64,000 bases of DNA from Desulfuromonas sp. DDH964 (GTDB lineage: Bacteria; Desulfobacterota; Desulfuromonadia; Desulfuromonadales; DDH964), in assembly GCF_001611275.1 (NCBI RefSeq), contig NZ_CP015080.1, forward strand, positions 434,001-498,000. The letters run 5' to 3'. This document shows positions 33,328 to 42,444 of this stretch, piece after piece. Below the pieces are notes generated by a model. It did not search any database and was not told where the DNA came from. It was given only the letters and a program-made list of their open reading frames with translations. The position numbers were made by a program, and so were the translations under genes. The first letter of the stretch is position 1. The number at the start of each line of letters is the position of its first letter.

Positions 33328-35325
33328 ATGAGCGATATCCTCTTCACCCCCCTGGCGATCGGCCCGCTCTCCCTGGCCAACCGCATCGTCATGCCGGCGA
33401 TGCACCTTAACCTCTGCGACGATTACCAGGTCAGCGACCGCCTCTGCGCCTTCTACGCCGAGCGCGCCCGCGGCGGCGCCGGCCTGATCAGCGTCGGTTA
33501 CGCCAGCGTCGATGAGCTGGCGGCGCATCCCGGCCATATCGGCGCCCATGACGACCGCTTCCTCCCCGGCCTGACCCGGCTTGCCGCCACCCTCCATGCC
33601 GGCGGCGCACGCGCCGCGGTGCAACTCAACCACGCCGGCCGTTACAATCATTCGCTGCTGACCGGCGGCCTCCAGCCGGTCGCCCCCTCGGCGCTGCCGT
33701 CCCGCCTCACCGGGGAGACCCCGCGGGCCCTCAGCGGTGCCGAAATCGATGGCCTGATCAAAGCCTTTGCCGCCGCCGCCGGGCGGGTCGCCGCCGCCGG
33801 CTTCGACGCCGTCGAGATCCTGGCCGGTACCGGCTACCTGATCAGCGAATTCCTTTCCCCCCTCACCAACCGACGCGACGACGCCTGGGGCGGCAGCCTG
33901 GAAAACCGCATGCGCTTCGGCTGCGCGGTGGTGGCTGCGGTCAAAGAGGAGAGCGGCCTGCCGGTGATCGTGCGCCTCAACGGCAACGACTTCATGCCCG
34001 GCGGCAACGGCCGCGAAGAACTGATCGCCTTTGCCATGGCGCTGGAGGCGGCCGGTGCCGACGCCCTCAGTGTCAATGTCGGCTGGCACGAGGCGCAGCT
34101 CCCCCAGATCGTCACCAAGGTGCCGCGCGGCGCCTTCGCCTACCTCGCCCGCGGCATCCGGGAACGGGTCACGATCCCGGTCATTCTCGGTCACCGCATC
34201 AACGATCCGGCCACCGCCCGCGAGCTCCTCGCTGACCAGTGGTGCGACGCCGTGGCGATGGGACGGGCGCTGATTGCCGATCCCGAGCTGCCGAACAAGG
34301 CCCGCCTGGGGCGCGAGGCGCAGCTGGTCCATTGCGTCGCCTGCGGCCAGGGCTGTTTCGACAACCTCTTCAAGATGCGTCATATCGAATGCCTCTGTAA
34401 TCCCCGCGCCGGCCACGAACTCGATCGCGCCTTCGTCGCCAGTGCCATGCCGCAGCGGGTGCTGGTGGTCGGCGGCGGCGCCGCTGGCATGAGCGCCGCG
34501 CTGGCGGCGGCCCGCCGCGGTCACCGCGTCACCCTCTGCGAGCGCAGCCACGAGCTCGGTGGGCAGTTGCTGCTGGCCGGCGCCCCACCGGGGCGGGCGG
34601 AGTTTGCCGGCCTCGCTGCCGACCTGGCTCGCCAGGTGGCGGCCGCCGGGGTCGCGGTTCGGTTGAGTTGCACCGTCGATCGTCGCCTGCTGGAGGAGTT
34701 GCGGCCCGACCGGGTGATCCTGGCGAGCGGCGGCCAACCGCTGACACCGGCGATTCCGGGGATCGAGCTGCCGCTGGTGGTGCAGGCCTGGGAGGTGCTG
34801 GCGGGGCGGGCCGAGGTCGGTCGCCGGGTGGTGGTGATCGGCGGCGGTGCCGTCGGTATCGAGGTGGCCCTGGCCCTCGCCGAGGAGGGGACGTTGTCGG
34901 CCGAGGTCCTCAAGTTTCTGCTGATCCATGAGGCGGAAGAGCTGAGCGAGCTGCGCCGGCTGGCGACGCGGGGGAAACGCCAGGTGAGCCTGGTCGAAAT
35001 GCTCGGCAAGCTGGGCGGCAATTTTGGCAGAACCACGCGCTGGACCATGCTGCAGGACCTGGAGCGCTACGGTGTCGCCAGCTTTCCCGAGAGCCGGGTC
35101 GAAGCGATCAGTCCCGCCGGGGTCACGATCTCCCGTCACGGCGAGTCCCTGCTCCTCCCCGCCGACAGCGTGGTGCTGGCGGTCGGTACCCGCGCCGAAG
35201 CGAGCCTCGAACCGCTCTGCGCCGAGCTCGCCATCCCCTGCACTTTGGTCGGCGATGCCCGCCGGCCGGGGCTGGTCCTCGACGCCGTCCACCAGGGTTT
35301 TCTCGCCGCACAGGAGGTCGCATGA
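33328..35325 (+). CDS. 2,4-dienoyl-CoA reductase-like NADH:flavin oxidoreductase
   Basis: A 665-residue FadH/old-yellow-enzyme type protein. The N-terminal FMN barrel begins with LANRIVMPAMHLNL; the 4Fe-4S ligands lie in CVACGQGCFDNLFKMRHIEC. The FAD-binding motif is VLVVGGGAAGMSAALAAARR, and the NAD(P) motif VVVIGGGAVGIEVALALAEE. This enzyme is needed to degrade unsaturated fatty acids with double bonds at even positions, which fits its operon. The last bases overlap the next start as ATGA. Confidence 0.9.
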   Translation: MSDILFTPLAIGPLSLANRIVMPAMHLNLCDDYQVSDRLCAFYAERARGGAGLISVGYASVDELAAHPGHIGAHDDRFLPGLTRLAATLHAGGARAAVQLNHAGRYNHSLLTGGLQPVAPSALPSRLTGETPRALSGAEIDGLIKAFAAAAGRVAAAGFDAVEILAGTGYLISEFLSPLTNRRDDAWGGSLENRMRFGCAVVAAVKEESGLPVIVRLNGNDFMPGGNGREELIAFAMALEAAGADALSVNVGWHEAQLPQIVTKVPRGAFAYLARGIRERVTIPVILGHRINDPATARELLADQWCDAVAMGRALIADPELPNKARLGREAQLVHCVACGQGCFDNLFKMRHIECLCNPRAGHELDRAFVASAMPQRVLVVGGGAAGMSAALAAARRGHRVTLCERSHELGGQLLLAGAPPGRAEFAGLAADLARQVAAAGVAVRLSCTVDRRLLEELRPDRVILASGGQPLTPAIPGIELPLVVQAWEVLAGRAEVGRRVVVIGGGAVGIEVALALAEEGTLSAEVLKFLLIHEAEELSELRRLATRGKRQVSLVEMLGKLGGNFGRTTRWTMLQDLERYGVASFPESRVEAISPAGVTISRHGESLLLPADSVVLAVGTRAEASLEPLCAELAIPCTLVGDARRPGLVLDAVHQGFLAAQEVA

Positions 35326-35843
35326 AGAGTTTCGCCCGCCTCCCCGGTCTGCTGGCCAGGGCCCGCACCTCAAGCTTCTGGCTGCGGGTGCTGAACCTCC
35401 TCCTCGGGCGGATGATCCCCTTCAACCGCCCCCACGGGGTCCGCATCCTCGACCTCGGCCCTGACCGGGTGCGCACCACCGCCGACTACCGGCGTCGCAA
35501 TCACAATCATATCGGCGGCGTCCACGCCTGCTGCATCGCCACCGTCGCCGAATTCTCTTCCGGCATGCTCCTCCTCTCGCGGCTCGACCCGGTGCGCTAC
35601 CGGCTGATCATGGCGCACCTCGAGATCGACTACCTTTATCAGGCCAGGAGCGCTATCATCGCCGAGAGCGTGCTGAGTGACGCGGAGCTGGCCGCCGAGG
35701 TACTGCAGCCGCTGCAGGAGCATGACAAGCTGGTGAAGGAATTCGAGACCCTGGTGAGCGACCGCCAAGGGAACCTGGTGGCGCGGGCGCGGATCACCTG
35801 GCACATCAAACCCTGGGACAAGGTGCGCACCCGCCCGGCCTGA
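35322..35843 (+). CDS. DUF4442 hotdog-fold protein (putative acyl-CoA thioesterase)
   Basis: A 173-residue protein with a helical start and a hotdog-like core (NHIGGVHACCIATVAEFSSG, then LEIDYLYQARSAIIAES and ITWHIKPWDKVRT). The pattern N-H-x-G-x-x-H is shared with DUF4442 and PaaI-like thioesterases. It is translationally coupled to the dienoyl-CoA reductase gene. Releasing acids from hindered acyl-CoAs is a reasonable role, inferred from fold and operon. Confidence 0.75.
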   Translation: MKSFARLPGLLARARTSSFWLRVLNLLLGRMIPFNRPHGVRILDLGPDRVRTTADYRRRNHNHIGGVHACCIATVAEFSSGMLLLSRLDPVRYRLIMAHLEIDYLYQARSAIIAESVLSDAELAAEVLQPLQEHDKLVKEFETLVSDRQGNLVARARITWHIKPWDKVRTRPA

Positions 35844-35878
35844 AGAGTGGTTGCGGGGCAAACCGAGGAGGAACGACG

Positions 35879-36442
35879 ATGCTGAAACGATTGTTGCCGC
35901 TACTGCTGGTCGGACTGATGCTGGTGGCCGGAAATGCCGCGGCGCTGGAGGTGGCGGGAGTGCAACTGGCGCCCGAGGTGGGCCTTGGCGGTGAGCGGCT
36001 GCAGCTTAACGGCTACGGCATCCGCAAAAAATTCTTCTTCAAGATCTACGTCGGCTCCCTCTACACCGCCCAGCCGGCCACCAGCACCGCCCAGGTGCTG
36101 GCGCTGCCCGGCGCCAAGCTGGTGCGCATGGATTTCGTCTACGACAAGGTCGACAAGAAGAAGATCGTCGACGCCTTTGCCGAGGGGTTCGAGAAGAACA
36201 GCCCCGGCCTGGTCGGGAGTGCCAGCGCCAGGGCCTTCCTCGGCTGGTTCGACGCCGACTTTGTCCGCGGCGACCGGGTTGACCTGCAAGTGGGGGCGGA
36301 CGGCACGGTCAGCGCCAGCCACAACGGGCGCGTCCTCGGCAGCGTCACCGACCCGGCCCTGGCGCGCGGGGTGCTGCTGATCTACCTTGGCGAGCAGCCG
36401 GCGGACGCCGACCTGAAGGCGGGGATGCTCGGCCAGGACTAG
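35879..36442 (+). CDS. Exported chalcone isomerase-like protein
   Basis: A 187-residue protein with a cleavable signal peptide (about residues 1-22, ending AAA-LE). The rest matches the bacterial chalcone-isomerase-like family: LQLNGYGIRKKFFFKIYVGS near the front, VRMDFVYDKVDKKKIVDAF and a GxVLGS segment. Plant relatives bind fatty acids, so a periplasmic fatty-acid-binding role is plausible in this operon; catalysis of flavonoid chemistry is not expected. It is the last gene of the operon. Confidence 0.82.
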   Translation: MLKRLLPLLLVGLMLVAGNAAALEVAGVQLAPEVGLGGERLQLNGYGIRKKFFFKIYVGSLYTAQPATSTAQVLALPGAKLVRMDFVYDKVDKKKIVDAFAEGFEKNSPGLVGSASARAFLGWFDADFVRGDRVDLQVGADGTVSASHNGRVLGSVTDPALARGVLLIYLGEQPADADLKAGMLGQD

Positions 36443-36524
36443 ACCGGCGGTCCGCCTGGCCCCGGTGGTGGCGGAGGTAAAGAAGAGATTGCGGCGGATG
36501 TGGCGCTGATTGCCGCTGGGGGCG

Positions 36525-36935
36525 TCAACGAACCGGCGGGGCGTTCCCCTGCAGGATGTCGACGATGCGGCTGCGGTAGTCGACGATCTCCCGGCGCAGC
36601 GAGGAGAGGTTGGCGATCTTCTGGTCGACCTTGCTGATATGACCGTCGAGGATCTCCACCAGCTTCGGGGTGATCGACTCGAAATCCTGGCTCTGGGTGT
36701 CGAAGTTGGCGGCCAGTTCCTGCATCTCCTTGAGGGTGATGCCGAGCTCCTTGAGCTTGAGAATGAACTTCAGGCGCAGCACGTCGGCGCGGTTGTACAT
36801 GCGGGCGCCACCGCCGAGGCGCTCCGGCGGCCCCATCAGGCCGATCTCCTCGTAGTAGCGGATGGTGCGGGTGGTGACGCCGAGTTTTTTGGCGACGGTG
36901 CCAATCTGGGTGGCCTGTTCCGTGCTGGCGCTCAT
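36525..36935 (-). CDS. MerR-family regulator, probable controller of the fatty-acid regulon
   Basis: A 136-residue MerR protein. The winged helix is IGTVAKKLGVTTRTIRYYEE followed by the wing with RMYNRADVLRLKFI, and the rest is a long dimerisation coiled coil ending near VDILQG. No metal-binding cysteines are present, unlike metal sensors, so it fits the LiuR-like group that responds to acyl-CoA or related metabolites. It lies exactly between the two operons whose promoters share one operator, and its own leader has a similar site. The ligand is not known. Confidence 0.85.
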   Translation of the reverse strand: MSASTEQATQIGTVAKKLGVTTRTIRYYEEIGLMGPPERLGGGARMYNRADVLRLKFILKLKELGITLKEMQELAANFDTQSQDFESITPKLVEILDGHISKVDQKIANLSSLRREIVDYRSRIVDILQGNAPPVR

Positions 36936-36942
36936 AAGTGTG

Positions 36943-36997
36943 ACCTTTACGTAACTTAAATTTCCTTTCAGATATCATCTTAATGCGGTGCTGTCAA
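36943..36997 (-). promoter_or_regulatory. Promoter and operator of the MerR gene
   Basis: On the minus strand TTGACA (36997-36992) and TATCTG (36974-36969) have a 17-base spacer. Between this promoter and the ATG lies TTTAAGTTACGTAAAGG (36959-36943), a variant of the operator at 24982, overlapping the ribosome site AAAGGT. A bound regulator would limit its own synthesis. Confidence 0.65.
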
Positions 36998-37077
36998 TCC
37001 TTTTCGCCTGGATATTCATTATAAAAGTCAGTTAGTTGTGAAGCTAATTGAAAAAATGTAAAAACGTTCTATTTTTT

Positions 37078-37107
37078 ATTGACCTTAACGTAAAGTTATT
37101 TTATAGC
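37078..37107 (+). promoter_or_regulatory. Promoter of the etf operon overlapping a MerR-type operator
   Basis: TTGACC (37079-37084) and TATAGC (37102-37107) are separated by 17 bases. The -35 box and spacer read TTGACCTTAACGTAAAG, matching the fatty-acid promoter at 24883 in 15 of 17 positions and in the same register to the -35 box. Confidence 0.75.
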
Positions 37108-37171
37108 TGGCGTACCTGGTACGGCGCAGGGCCGCAGCCGTGATGATTCTCAACGAGAGCGGAGCGAGGCG

Positions 37172-39157
37172 ATGAACCAGACACGGGAAATCTACTGGAA
37201 TGTCGGCCATGGGGTGCTGATCCCCATGTATCTGCTGGCGCTGCTGGCGCTGGCGGTATTGGGCTGGGGGCTGTGGCAACGGATCCGGGTCTATCGCCAG
37301 GGAGAGCCCCTTGACCGGCGAGACCAGCTCGGGGCGCGCGTCACCGAGATGCTGACCAGCGCCTTTGGCCAGCTGCGGGTGCTGCGGGTCGCCGGCGCCG
37401 GCACCGCCCATGCCCTCTTCTTCTGGGGCTTCGTCCTGCTGACCATCGGCACCACCCTGATCTTCATCCAGGCCGACATCCTCGACCCGCTCTTTGACGT
37501 GCGTTTTCTCCAGGGCGGATTTTACCTCCTCTTCTCCCTGACCCTCGATATTGCCGGGCTGGTCGCCATCGTCATGCTGCTCGGCCTCGGGGTGCGCCGC
37601 TATCTGGTGCGTCCTGCCGGCCTGCCGAGCAGCGGCGACAACGCCCTGATGCTGGTTCTGCTGCTGGTGATCCTGGTTAGCGGTTTCGTCGTCGAGGGGC
37701 TGCGCATGGCCGCCACCGAACTCGGTACGCCGCTCGCCGCCTGGTCGCCGGTGGGGCTGGTCTTTGCCAACTTCTTTGCCGGCGTCGAGACGACCAGCCT
37801 GCAAAGCCTCCATCGCGGACTCTGGTGGCTGCACCTCCTCCTCGCCCTCGGCTTTATCGCCCTGATCCCCTTCAGCAAGCTGCGCCACCTGCTCCTCACC
37901 CCGGCCAACAGCCTCTTTCGCGACCGCGGCCCGGTCGGCCAGCTGGCCACCCTCGATCTCGAAGACGAAAGTTCCGAGCACTTCGGTGCCGCGCAGCTTT
38001 CCGACCTCTCCTGGAAGGATCTGCTCGACGCCGACGCCTGCACCTACTGCAAGCGCTGCCAGGACCGCTGCCCCGCCTTCGCCACCGACAAGCCGCTGTC
38101 GCCGATGAAGATCGTCAACCAGCTGCAGGAGCTCGCCTTTGCCCCGGCCGCCGCGACTGCCGCCCCCGGGCTGGTCGAGACCATCGGTCGCGACGAGCTC
38201 TGGGCCTGCACCACCTGCCGCGCCTGCCAGGAGATCTGCCCCGCCACCATCGAGCACGTCCCCAAGATCGTCGCCATGCGCCGCAACCTGGTGCTGATGG
38301 AAGGGGAGTTCCCGGGCGAAGAGGTGCAGAAAGCACTGGAGGCGACCGAGGTCAACGGCAATCCCCTCAACATGGGCTACGCCGGTCGTGGTGACTGGGC
38401 CGAAGAGCTCGGCATCAAGCCCCTCGCCGAAGACCCCGAGGTCGACCTCCTCTACTTCGTTGGCTGCTACGCCTCCTTTGACAAGCGCAACATCAAGGTC
38501 GCGAAGAGCTTCATCCGGCTCTGCCAGGCCGCCGGGCTCAGGGTCGGCATCCTCGGCAAAGAGGAGAAGTGCTGCGGTGAGCCGATGCGCAAGCTCGGCA
38601 ACGAGTACCTCTACCAGATGATGGCCGCCGAGAATATCGAGCTGATCAAGGGGTATGGCGTCAAGAGGATCGTCACCAGCTGCCCCCACTGCTTCAATAC
38701 CCTTGCCAAGGACTACCGTGATCTCGGCCTCGACCTGCCGGTGGCGCACTACACCGCCTTTCTCGCCGAACTGCTGGCGCAGGGGAAGCTGCCGCTCAAG
38801 GCCGCCGAGTTTGCCTGCACCTACCACGACAGCTGCTACCTCGGCCGCTACAATGACCTCTTCGCCGCGCCGCGCCAGCTCATCGCAGCCGCCGGCGGGC
38901 GCCTCAACGAGATGGAAAAGAGCGGCCGGGAGAGCTTCTGCTGCGGCGCCGGCGGCGGCCGCATCCTCGCCGAAGAGAAACTCGGCAGCCGCATCAGCGA
39001 GAAGCGCGCCGCCATGGCCGCCGCCACCGGTGCGCCGCTGCTGGTTTCGAGCTGCCCTTTCTGCCTGACCATGTTCGAGGACGGCGTCAAGGGGGCCGGC
39101 TTCGAAGAGAGCCTCGCCCCGAAAGACCTCGCCGAACTGCTGGCGGAGCGAATCTGA
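37172..39157 (+). CDS. etfD: EtfD-type ETF:menaquinone oxidoreductase (membrane iron-sulfur protein)
   Basis: A 661-residue protein. The first 250 residues have about five or six membrane helices of NarI-like type. Then come two 4Fe-4S motifs (CTYCKRCQDRCP and CTTCRACQEICP) and two cysteine-rich CCG domains (EKCCGEPMRK and SFCCGAGGGR) as in heterodisulfide reductase subunits. This is the form that takes electrons from EtfAB and reduces menaquinone in bacteria without the classical ETF-QO. The gene starts the etf operon directly behind the MerR operator. Confidence 0.88.
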   Translation: MNQTREIYWNVGHGVLIPMYLLALLALAVLGWGLWQRIRVYRQGEPLDRRDQLGARVTEMLTSAFGQLRVLRVAGAGTAHALFFWGFVLLTIGTTLIFIQADILDPLFDVRFLQGGFYLLFSLTLDIAGLVAIVMLLGLGVRRYLVRPAGLPSSGDNALMLVLLLVILVSGFVVEGLRMAATELGTPLAAWSPVGLVFANFFAGVETTSLQSLHRGLWWLHLLLALGFIALIPFSKLRHLLLTPANSLFRDRGPVGQLATLDLEDESSEHFGAAQLSDLSWKDLLDADACTYCKRCQDRCPAFATDKPLSPMKIVNQLQELAFAPAAATAAPGLVETIGRDELWACTTCRACQEICPATIEHVPKIVAMRRNLVLMEGEFPGEEVQKALEATEVNGNPLNMGYAGRGDWAEELGIKPLAEDPEVDLLYFVGCYASFDKRNIKVAKSFIRLCQAAGLRVGILGKEEKCCGEPMRKLGNEYLYQMMAAENIELIKGYGVKRIVTSCPHCFNTLAKDYRDLGLDLPVAHYTAFLAELLAQGKLPLKAAEFACTYHDSCYLGRYNDLFAAPRQLIAAAGGRLNEMEKSGRESFCCGAGGGRILAEEKLGSRISEKRAAMAAATGAPLLVSSCPFCLTMFEDGVKGAGFEESLAPKDLAELLAERI

Positions 39158-39184
39158 AGATTGAGACCACAGGAGGCCCCACCC

Positions 39185-39946
39185 ATGAAGATCCTCGTCT
39201 GCATCAAGCAGGTTCCGGATTTGGAATCGCGCTTCAAGCTCAACGCCGCCGGGACCTGGTACAGCGAGCAGGACCTCGCCTGGCGCATGAACGAGTACGA
39301 CGAGTACGCCGTCGAACAGGCGGTGCAGCTCAAGGAGCAGAGCGGCGGCGAACTGGTGGTGTTGAGCCTCGGCCCCGAGCGGGTGCGCGAAGCGCTTAAA
39401 AAGGCGCTGGCGATGGGGGCCGACCGCGGCGTCCACCTGCAGGACGATGCCAGCTTCGCGAAGGACCCGTCCCAGATTGCCGCGGCAATCGCCGCCTACG
39501 CCAAGGACGAGCAGTTCGACGTCGTCTTCACCGGCCTGCAGTCCCAGGACCGCGGCAGCGCCCAGGTTGGCGTGCTGCTCGCCGCAGCCCTTGGCCTCAA
39601 CGCCGTCACCACCATCGTCGACTTTAGCCTGGCGGGGAGCGTCGCCACCGTCAAGCGCGAGCTCGAAGGGGGGGTGAAGGCCGTCGTTGAAGTAACCCTG
39701 CCGGCCCTCTTCACCTGCCAGCTCGGCCTCAACACCCCGCGCTACCCGACTCTGCCCAACATCATGAAGGCGAAGAAGAAAGAGATCGCCGCCCTGCCGG
39801 TGAGCGTTCCGGAAGGGCGCACCACCACCCTCAAGACCGCTTATCCGGAGAAGAAGGGGGGCGGGCTGGTGCTCGAAGGGGAGGTCGGCGCCCTCGCCGA
39901 CCAACTGCTGGCGCTGCTGAAAGAAAAGACCGCCGTGCTGCGCTAG
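39185..39946 (+). CDS. etfB: Electron transfer flavoprotein subunit beta
   Basis: A 253-residue protein starting MKILVCIKQVPD, with GADRGVHL, DVVFTGLQSQDRGSAQVGVL and the recognition-loop region LPALFTCQLGLNTPRYPTLP. It forms the AMP/FAD-binding heterodimer with EtfA and accepts electrons from the acyl-CoA dehydrogenase. The ATG behind CAGGAGGCCCCACCC was chosen over an upstream in-frame start. Confidence 0.95.
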   Translation: MKILVCIKQVPDLESRFKLNAAGTWYSEQDLAWRMNEYDEYAVEQAVQLKEQSGGELVVLSLGPERVREALKKALAMGADRGVHLQDDASFAKDPSQIAAAIAAYAKDEQFDVVFTGLQSQDRGSAQVGVLLAAALGLNAVTTIVDFSLAGSVATVKRELEGGVKAVVEVTLPALFTCQLGLNTPRYPTLPNIMKAKKKEIAALPVSVPEGRTTTLKTAYPEKKGGGLVLEGEVGALADQLLALLKEKTAVLR

Positions 39947-39983
39947 TGCCGAAACCACGACCCGTCAACCAGGGAGAGACCCG

Positions 39984-40901
39984 ATGAAAGCCTTGCTCGT
40001 TGCCGAATCCCGCCAGGGAGAGCTCCTCGCCGCCAGCTACGAACCGCTCGCCTTTGCCCAGAAACTCGGGGCCCAGAGCGCCATGTTCCTGGTCGGCAGC
40101 CGCCAGAGCCTGCCCCAGTTTGATGGCCCCCTCTACTTCGCCGACGCCGGCGCCGCCGGCGACTACCAGCCCGACCTGCACAAGGCGCTCTTGCAGCAGG
40201 CGATCGAAAAAGAGCAGCCCGAGCTGGTCGTCTTCTGCCACTCCTCCTACGGCTGGGACCTCGCGCCGCGCCTCGCCGCCGCCCTTTCGGCGCCGCAGAT
40301 CTCCGAAGTGATCGACGTCGTCGAGGGGGGCTACCTGGTGCCGGCCTGCAACGCCAAGCTGCGCCGCACCGTCGCCGCCAAGGGGCCCGTCACCATCGTC
40401 ACCCTGCAGGCCGGCGCCTTCAGCCTCTCCGCCCCCCCCGCCGGCACTCCGCAGCTCGAAGAGCTGAGCGTCGCCGGCGCCGGCAGCGGCATCCGCCTGA
40501 CCGGCTACGAAGCCGCCGAGAAGGGGGGCGTCGATCTCGGCAAGGCCGAGGTGATCGTCAGCGCCGGGCGCGGCATCGGCAAGCCGGAGAACCTGGCGCT
40601 GATCGAAGCGCTGGCGAAAACGTTGCACGGCGAATACGGGGCGAGCCGGCCGGTGGTCGACGCCGGCTGGGCCGACCACAGCCGGCAGGTCGGCTCCACC
40701 GGGCAGACGGTGGCGCCCAAGCTCTACGTCGCCTGCGGCATCAGCGGGGCGATCCAGCACCTGGCCGGGATGAAGAAATCGGACTACATCGTCGCCATCA
40801 ACACCGACAAGGAGGCGCCGATCGGCGAAATCGCCGACGTGCTGGTGGTCGCCGACCTCAAGCAGTTCGTCCCCGCCCTCACCGCCAAGCTGGCCGGCTG
40901 A
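39984..40901 (+). CDS. etfA: Electron transfer flavoprotein subunit alpha
   Basis: A 305-residue protein with the C-terminal FAD domain of ETF alpha: VIVSAGRGIGKPENLALIEA, YGASRPVVDAGWADHSRQVG, GQTVAPKLYVACGISGAIQH and IVAINTDKEAPI. It carries the electron-transferring FAD. It lies 37 bases after etfB, with a ribosome site AGGGAGAG. Confidence 0.95.
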   Translation: MKALLVAESRQGELLAASYEPLAFAQKLGAQSAMFLVGSRQSLPQFDGPLYFADAGAAGDYQPDLHKALLQQAIEKEQPELVVFCHSSYGWDLAPRLAAALSAPQISEVIDVVEGGYLVPACNAKLRRTVAAKGPVTIVTLQAGAFSLSAPPAGTPQLEELSVAGAGSGIRLTGYEAAEKGGVDLGKAEVIVSAGRGIGKPENLALIEALAKTLHGEYGASRPVVDAGWADHSRQVGSTGQTVAPKLYVACGISGAIQHLAGMKKSDYIVAINTDKEAPIGEIADVLVVADLKQFVPALTAKLAG

Positions 40902-40929
40902 TCGCAGCGCGCCAAGGAGCAAACGTGAC

Positions 40930-41241
40930 ATGGTAGAAAAGATCTTCGCCACGCTGGAACAGCACTATCAGCCAGGCTGCGTCAATGAGCCGGTCACCTT
41001 CTACTTTTCCATCGGTGCGGTGAAACGCACGGTCTTTCTGCAGAAGGACGCCTGCCGGGTCGAGCTCGGCCGGACCGTGGCCGAAGCCGACTGCGTCTGC
41101 AAGATGGAGGAAAACTTCTTTCTGAAGATCTGGAATGACGGGTATCGCCCCGGCCTGAAGGACTTTCTGAGCGGGGCGATCAAGTCGAACGACCCGCAAC
41201 GGCTGAAGCTCTTTCTCGCGGCCTTCGGCAAGGGGGAGTAG
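40930..41241 (+). CDS. SCP2-type sterol/lipid-binding domain protein
   Basis: A 103-residue single-domain protein. The sequence VNEPVTFYFSIGAVKRTVFL, ADCVCKMEENFFLKIWNDGY and the ending DPQRLKLFLAAFGK match the SCP2 fold, which holds fatty acyl chains in a hydrophobic tunnel. It closes the etf operon and could present acyl-CoA to beta-oxidation enzymes. Carrier function is inferred from the family. Confidence 0.82.
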   Translation: MVEKIFATLEQHYQPGCVNEPVTFYFSIGAVKRTVFLQKDACRVELGRTVAEADCVCKMEENFFLKIWNDGYRPGLKDFLSGAIKSNDPQRLKLFLAAFGKGE

Positions 41242-41492
41242 GGAGGGCTTCATCTTTTTTGGGTGGCGTCTCTTGACGGTGCCCATCCCCTGTGTTACGA
41301 AATACAGGCTCTCCTGGTGCAGGAAATGGCCAGGGAGCAAATCATGGGGGGGTATGGGGATGGCCGGGGGGCGTCCACATTCGTTACATTCCGCAAGCCG
41401 CGGGTTTCGGCAGCATGTATGCCGAGGCCGGCGGCTTTTTGCGTCTGCAGTGCCCGGCAACGCCGGTTGCGGTAAGCGTGGGAGAGGGGAGC

Positions 41493-41864
41493 GTGAGCGA
41501 CCGATTCATCCCGCCCCATGGCGGTTATCAACAACTGCTCTCCTTTCGCAAGGCCGGGATCGTCTTCGATGCCACGGTCTACTTCTGTGAGCGCTACATC
41601 GACCGGCGCAGCCGCACCCGCGACCAGATGGTGCAGGCCGCCCGGTCCGGCAAGCAGAATATCCTCGAAGGGAGCATGGCCTCGGGGAGTTCGAAAGAGA
41701 CCGAAATCAAGCTGACCAATGTCGCCCGCGCCAGTCTCGAAGAGTTGCTGGAAGATTATCGCGACTTTCTGCGAACCAAGGGGTTGCGGCTGTGGGCGAA
41801 GGAGAGCCGGGAGGCGCTGTTTGTGAGGAGGCTGGGTCGATCAAGACATGAGACGGCGGTGTAA
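41493..41864 (+). pseudogene. Four-helix-bundle suffix-domain protein, truncated by IS256 end
   Basis: The readable product is about 123 residues from a GTG behind GGAGAGGGGAGC. QQLLSFRKAGIVFDATVYFC, DQMVQAARSGKQNILEGSMA and ETEIKLTNVARASLEELLED match the four-helix-bundle family often found near restriction-modification genes and in rRNA intervening sequences. The family normally continues for some 60-80 residues, but here the reading meets the IS256 terminus at 41859 and the stop TAA lies inside the element. The missing end is not found on the other side of the island. An in-frame longer N-terminus exists but is not conserved. Confidence 0.75.
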
Positions 41865-41897
41865 ATCAGTTTGTGTAAATGGCTTGGGTTTTTGTCG

Positions 41898-41924
41898 TCA
41901 GTAAACCGGCAACCTGCCTTCGAA
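41898..41924 (-). pseudogene. Detached 3' end of the IS256 transposase gene
   Basis: Read on the minus strand the bases encode FEGRLPVY and a stop. Joined to the frame that stops making sense after NQFSIL at 46234 it restores the normal IS256 ending, which proves that the IS110 element inserted here. Confidence 0.85.
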
Positions 41925-41926
41925 CA

Positions 41927-42444
41927 CTTATCAGGCCCCCGGCCGTCAAGGGTAAAAAAGTCCGATAACGAAAAAGGTTTTCCCTCCCGTTCTTTGACAT
42001 GCGACTGATCACTTAAGAGCCAACCGGGTTCCGGCTTGGGATTCTCTTCTGGCTGCAGACGAATTCTGCTCCAAACACTTATCGAGGCTCTTGATGCAGG
42101 GGCCGGTCTTTGTCGACCTGGTTCTCCCTGCCGCCTGGAATCACGCTCGTGCCCTCATGCCGTCCCAATCAAAATAGCGAGGTCCATCTTGGTGCCGATG
42201 GCCGCAGTTAGGTGCGGGATCGGGGAAGGGGCAGAATCCGGCGCGGGCCCTTTGGACCATCGCGCAAGCTGTTGGAGCGGGGCGGACCTCCAATCAAAAC
42301 AAACCGGCTGGCGGAAGTTGGCGGATGATGCGGCCCAAGTCGGGCTGTTGGCCCAGAAGTCTGCGCTTGCTTATGGCCGCCGAGCTTATCTCGCCGCTGT
42401 GGTTGCCTCCAGTTAGACGGTCTGGCTGATCCGCCCCCTCCGCG
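41927..42444 (-). ncRNA. Long 3' non-coding region of IS1111-type element, candidate guide (seek/bridge) RNA, left copy
   Basis: 518 bases follow the transposase stop and hold no gene. In IS1111-group elements a guide RNA from this side of the transposase recognises donor and target DNA. Several inverted repeats are visible, such as GCGCGGGCCC with later partners and CCGGTC/GACCTGG at 42103-42121. Compared with the right copy, bases 42091-42124 form a block of replaced sequence while most of the flanking sequence agrees. TCTTGAT (42089-42095) matches the target junction of this copy. RNA boundaries are unknown. Confidence 0.5.

Noticed and set aside
37085-39958. A 957-codon open frame on the minus strand opposite etfD-etfB
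   Set aside because: It is antisense to well-supported genes in GC-rich DNA, where stop codons are rare in opposite frames; the sequence is low in conserved motifs. The same holds for 33307-35373, 16209-18320, 14184-16103, 27452-29239 and 61409-62776.
41263-41475. Short plus-strand frames between the SCP2 gene and the four-helix gene
   Set aside because: Overlapping frames of odd composition without ribosome sites; the four-helix protein start at 41493 explains the region better.
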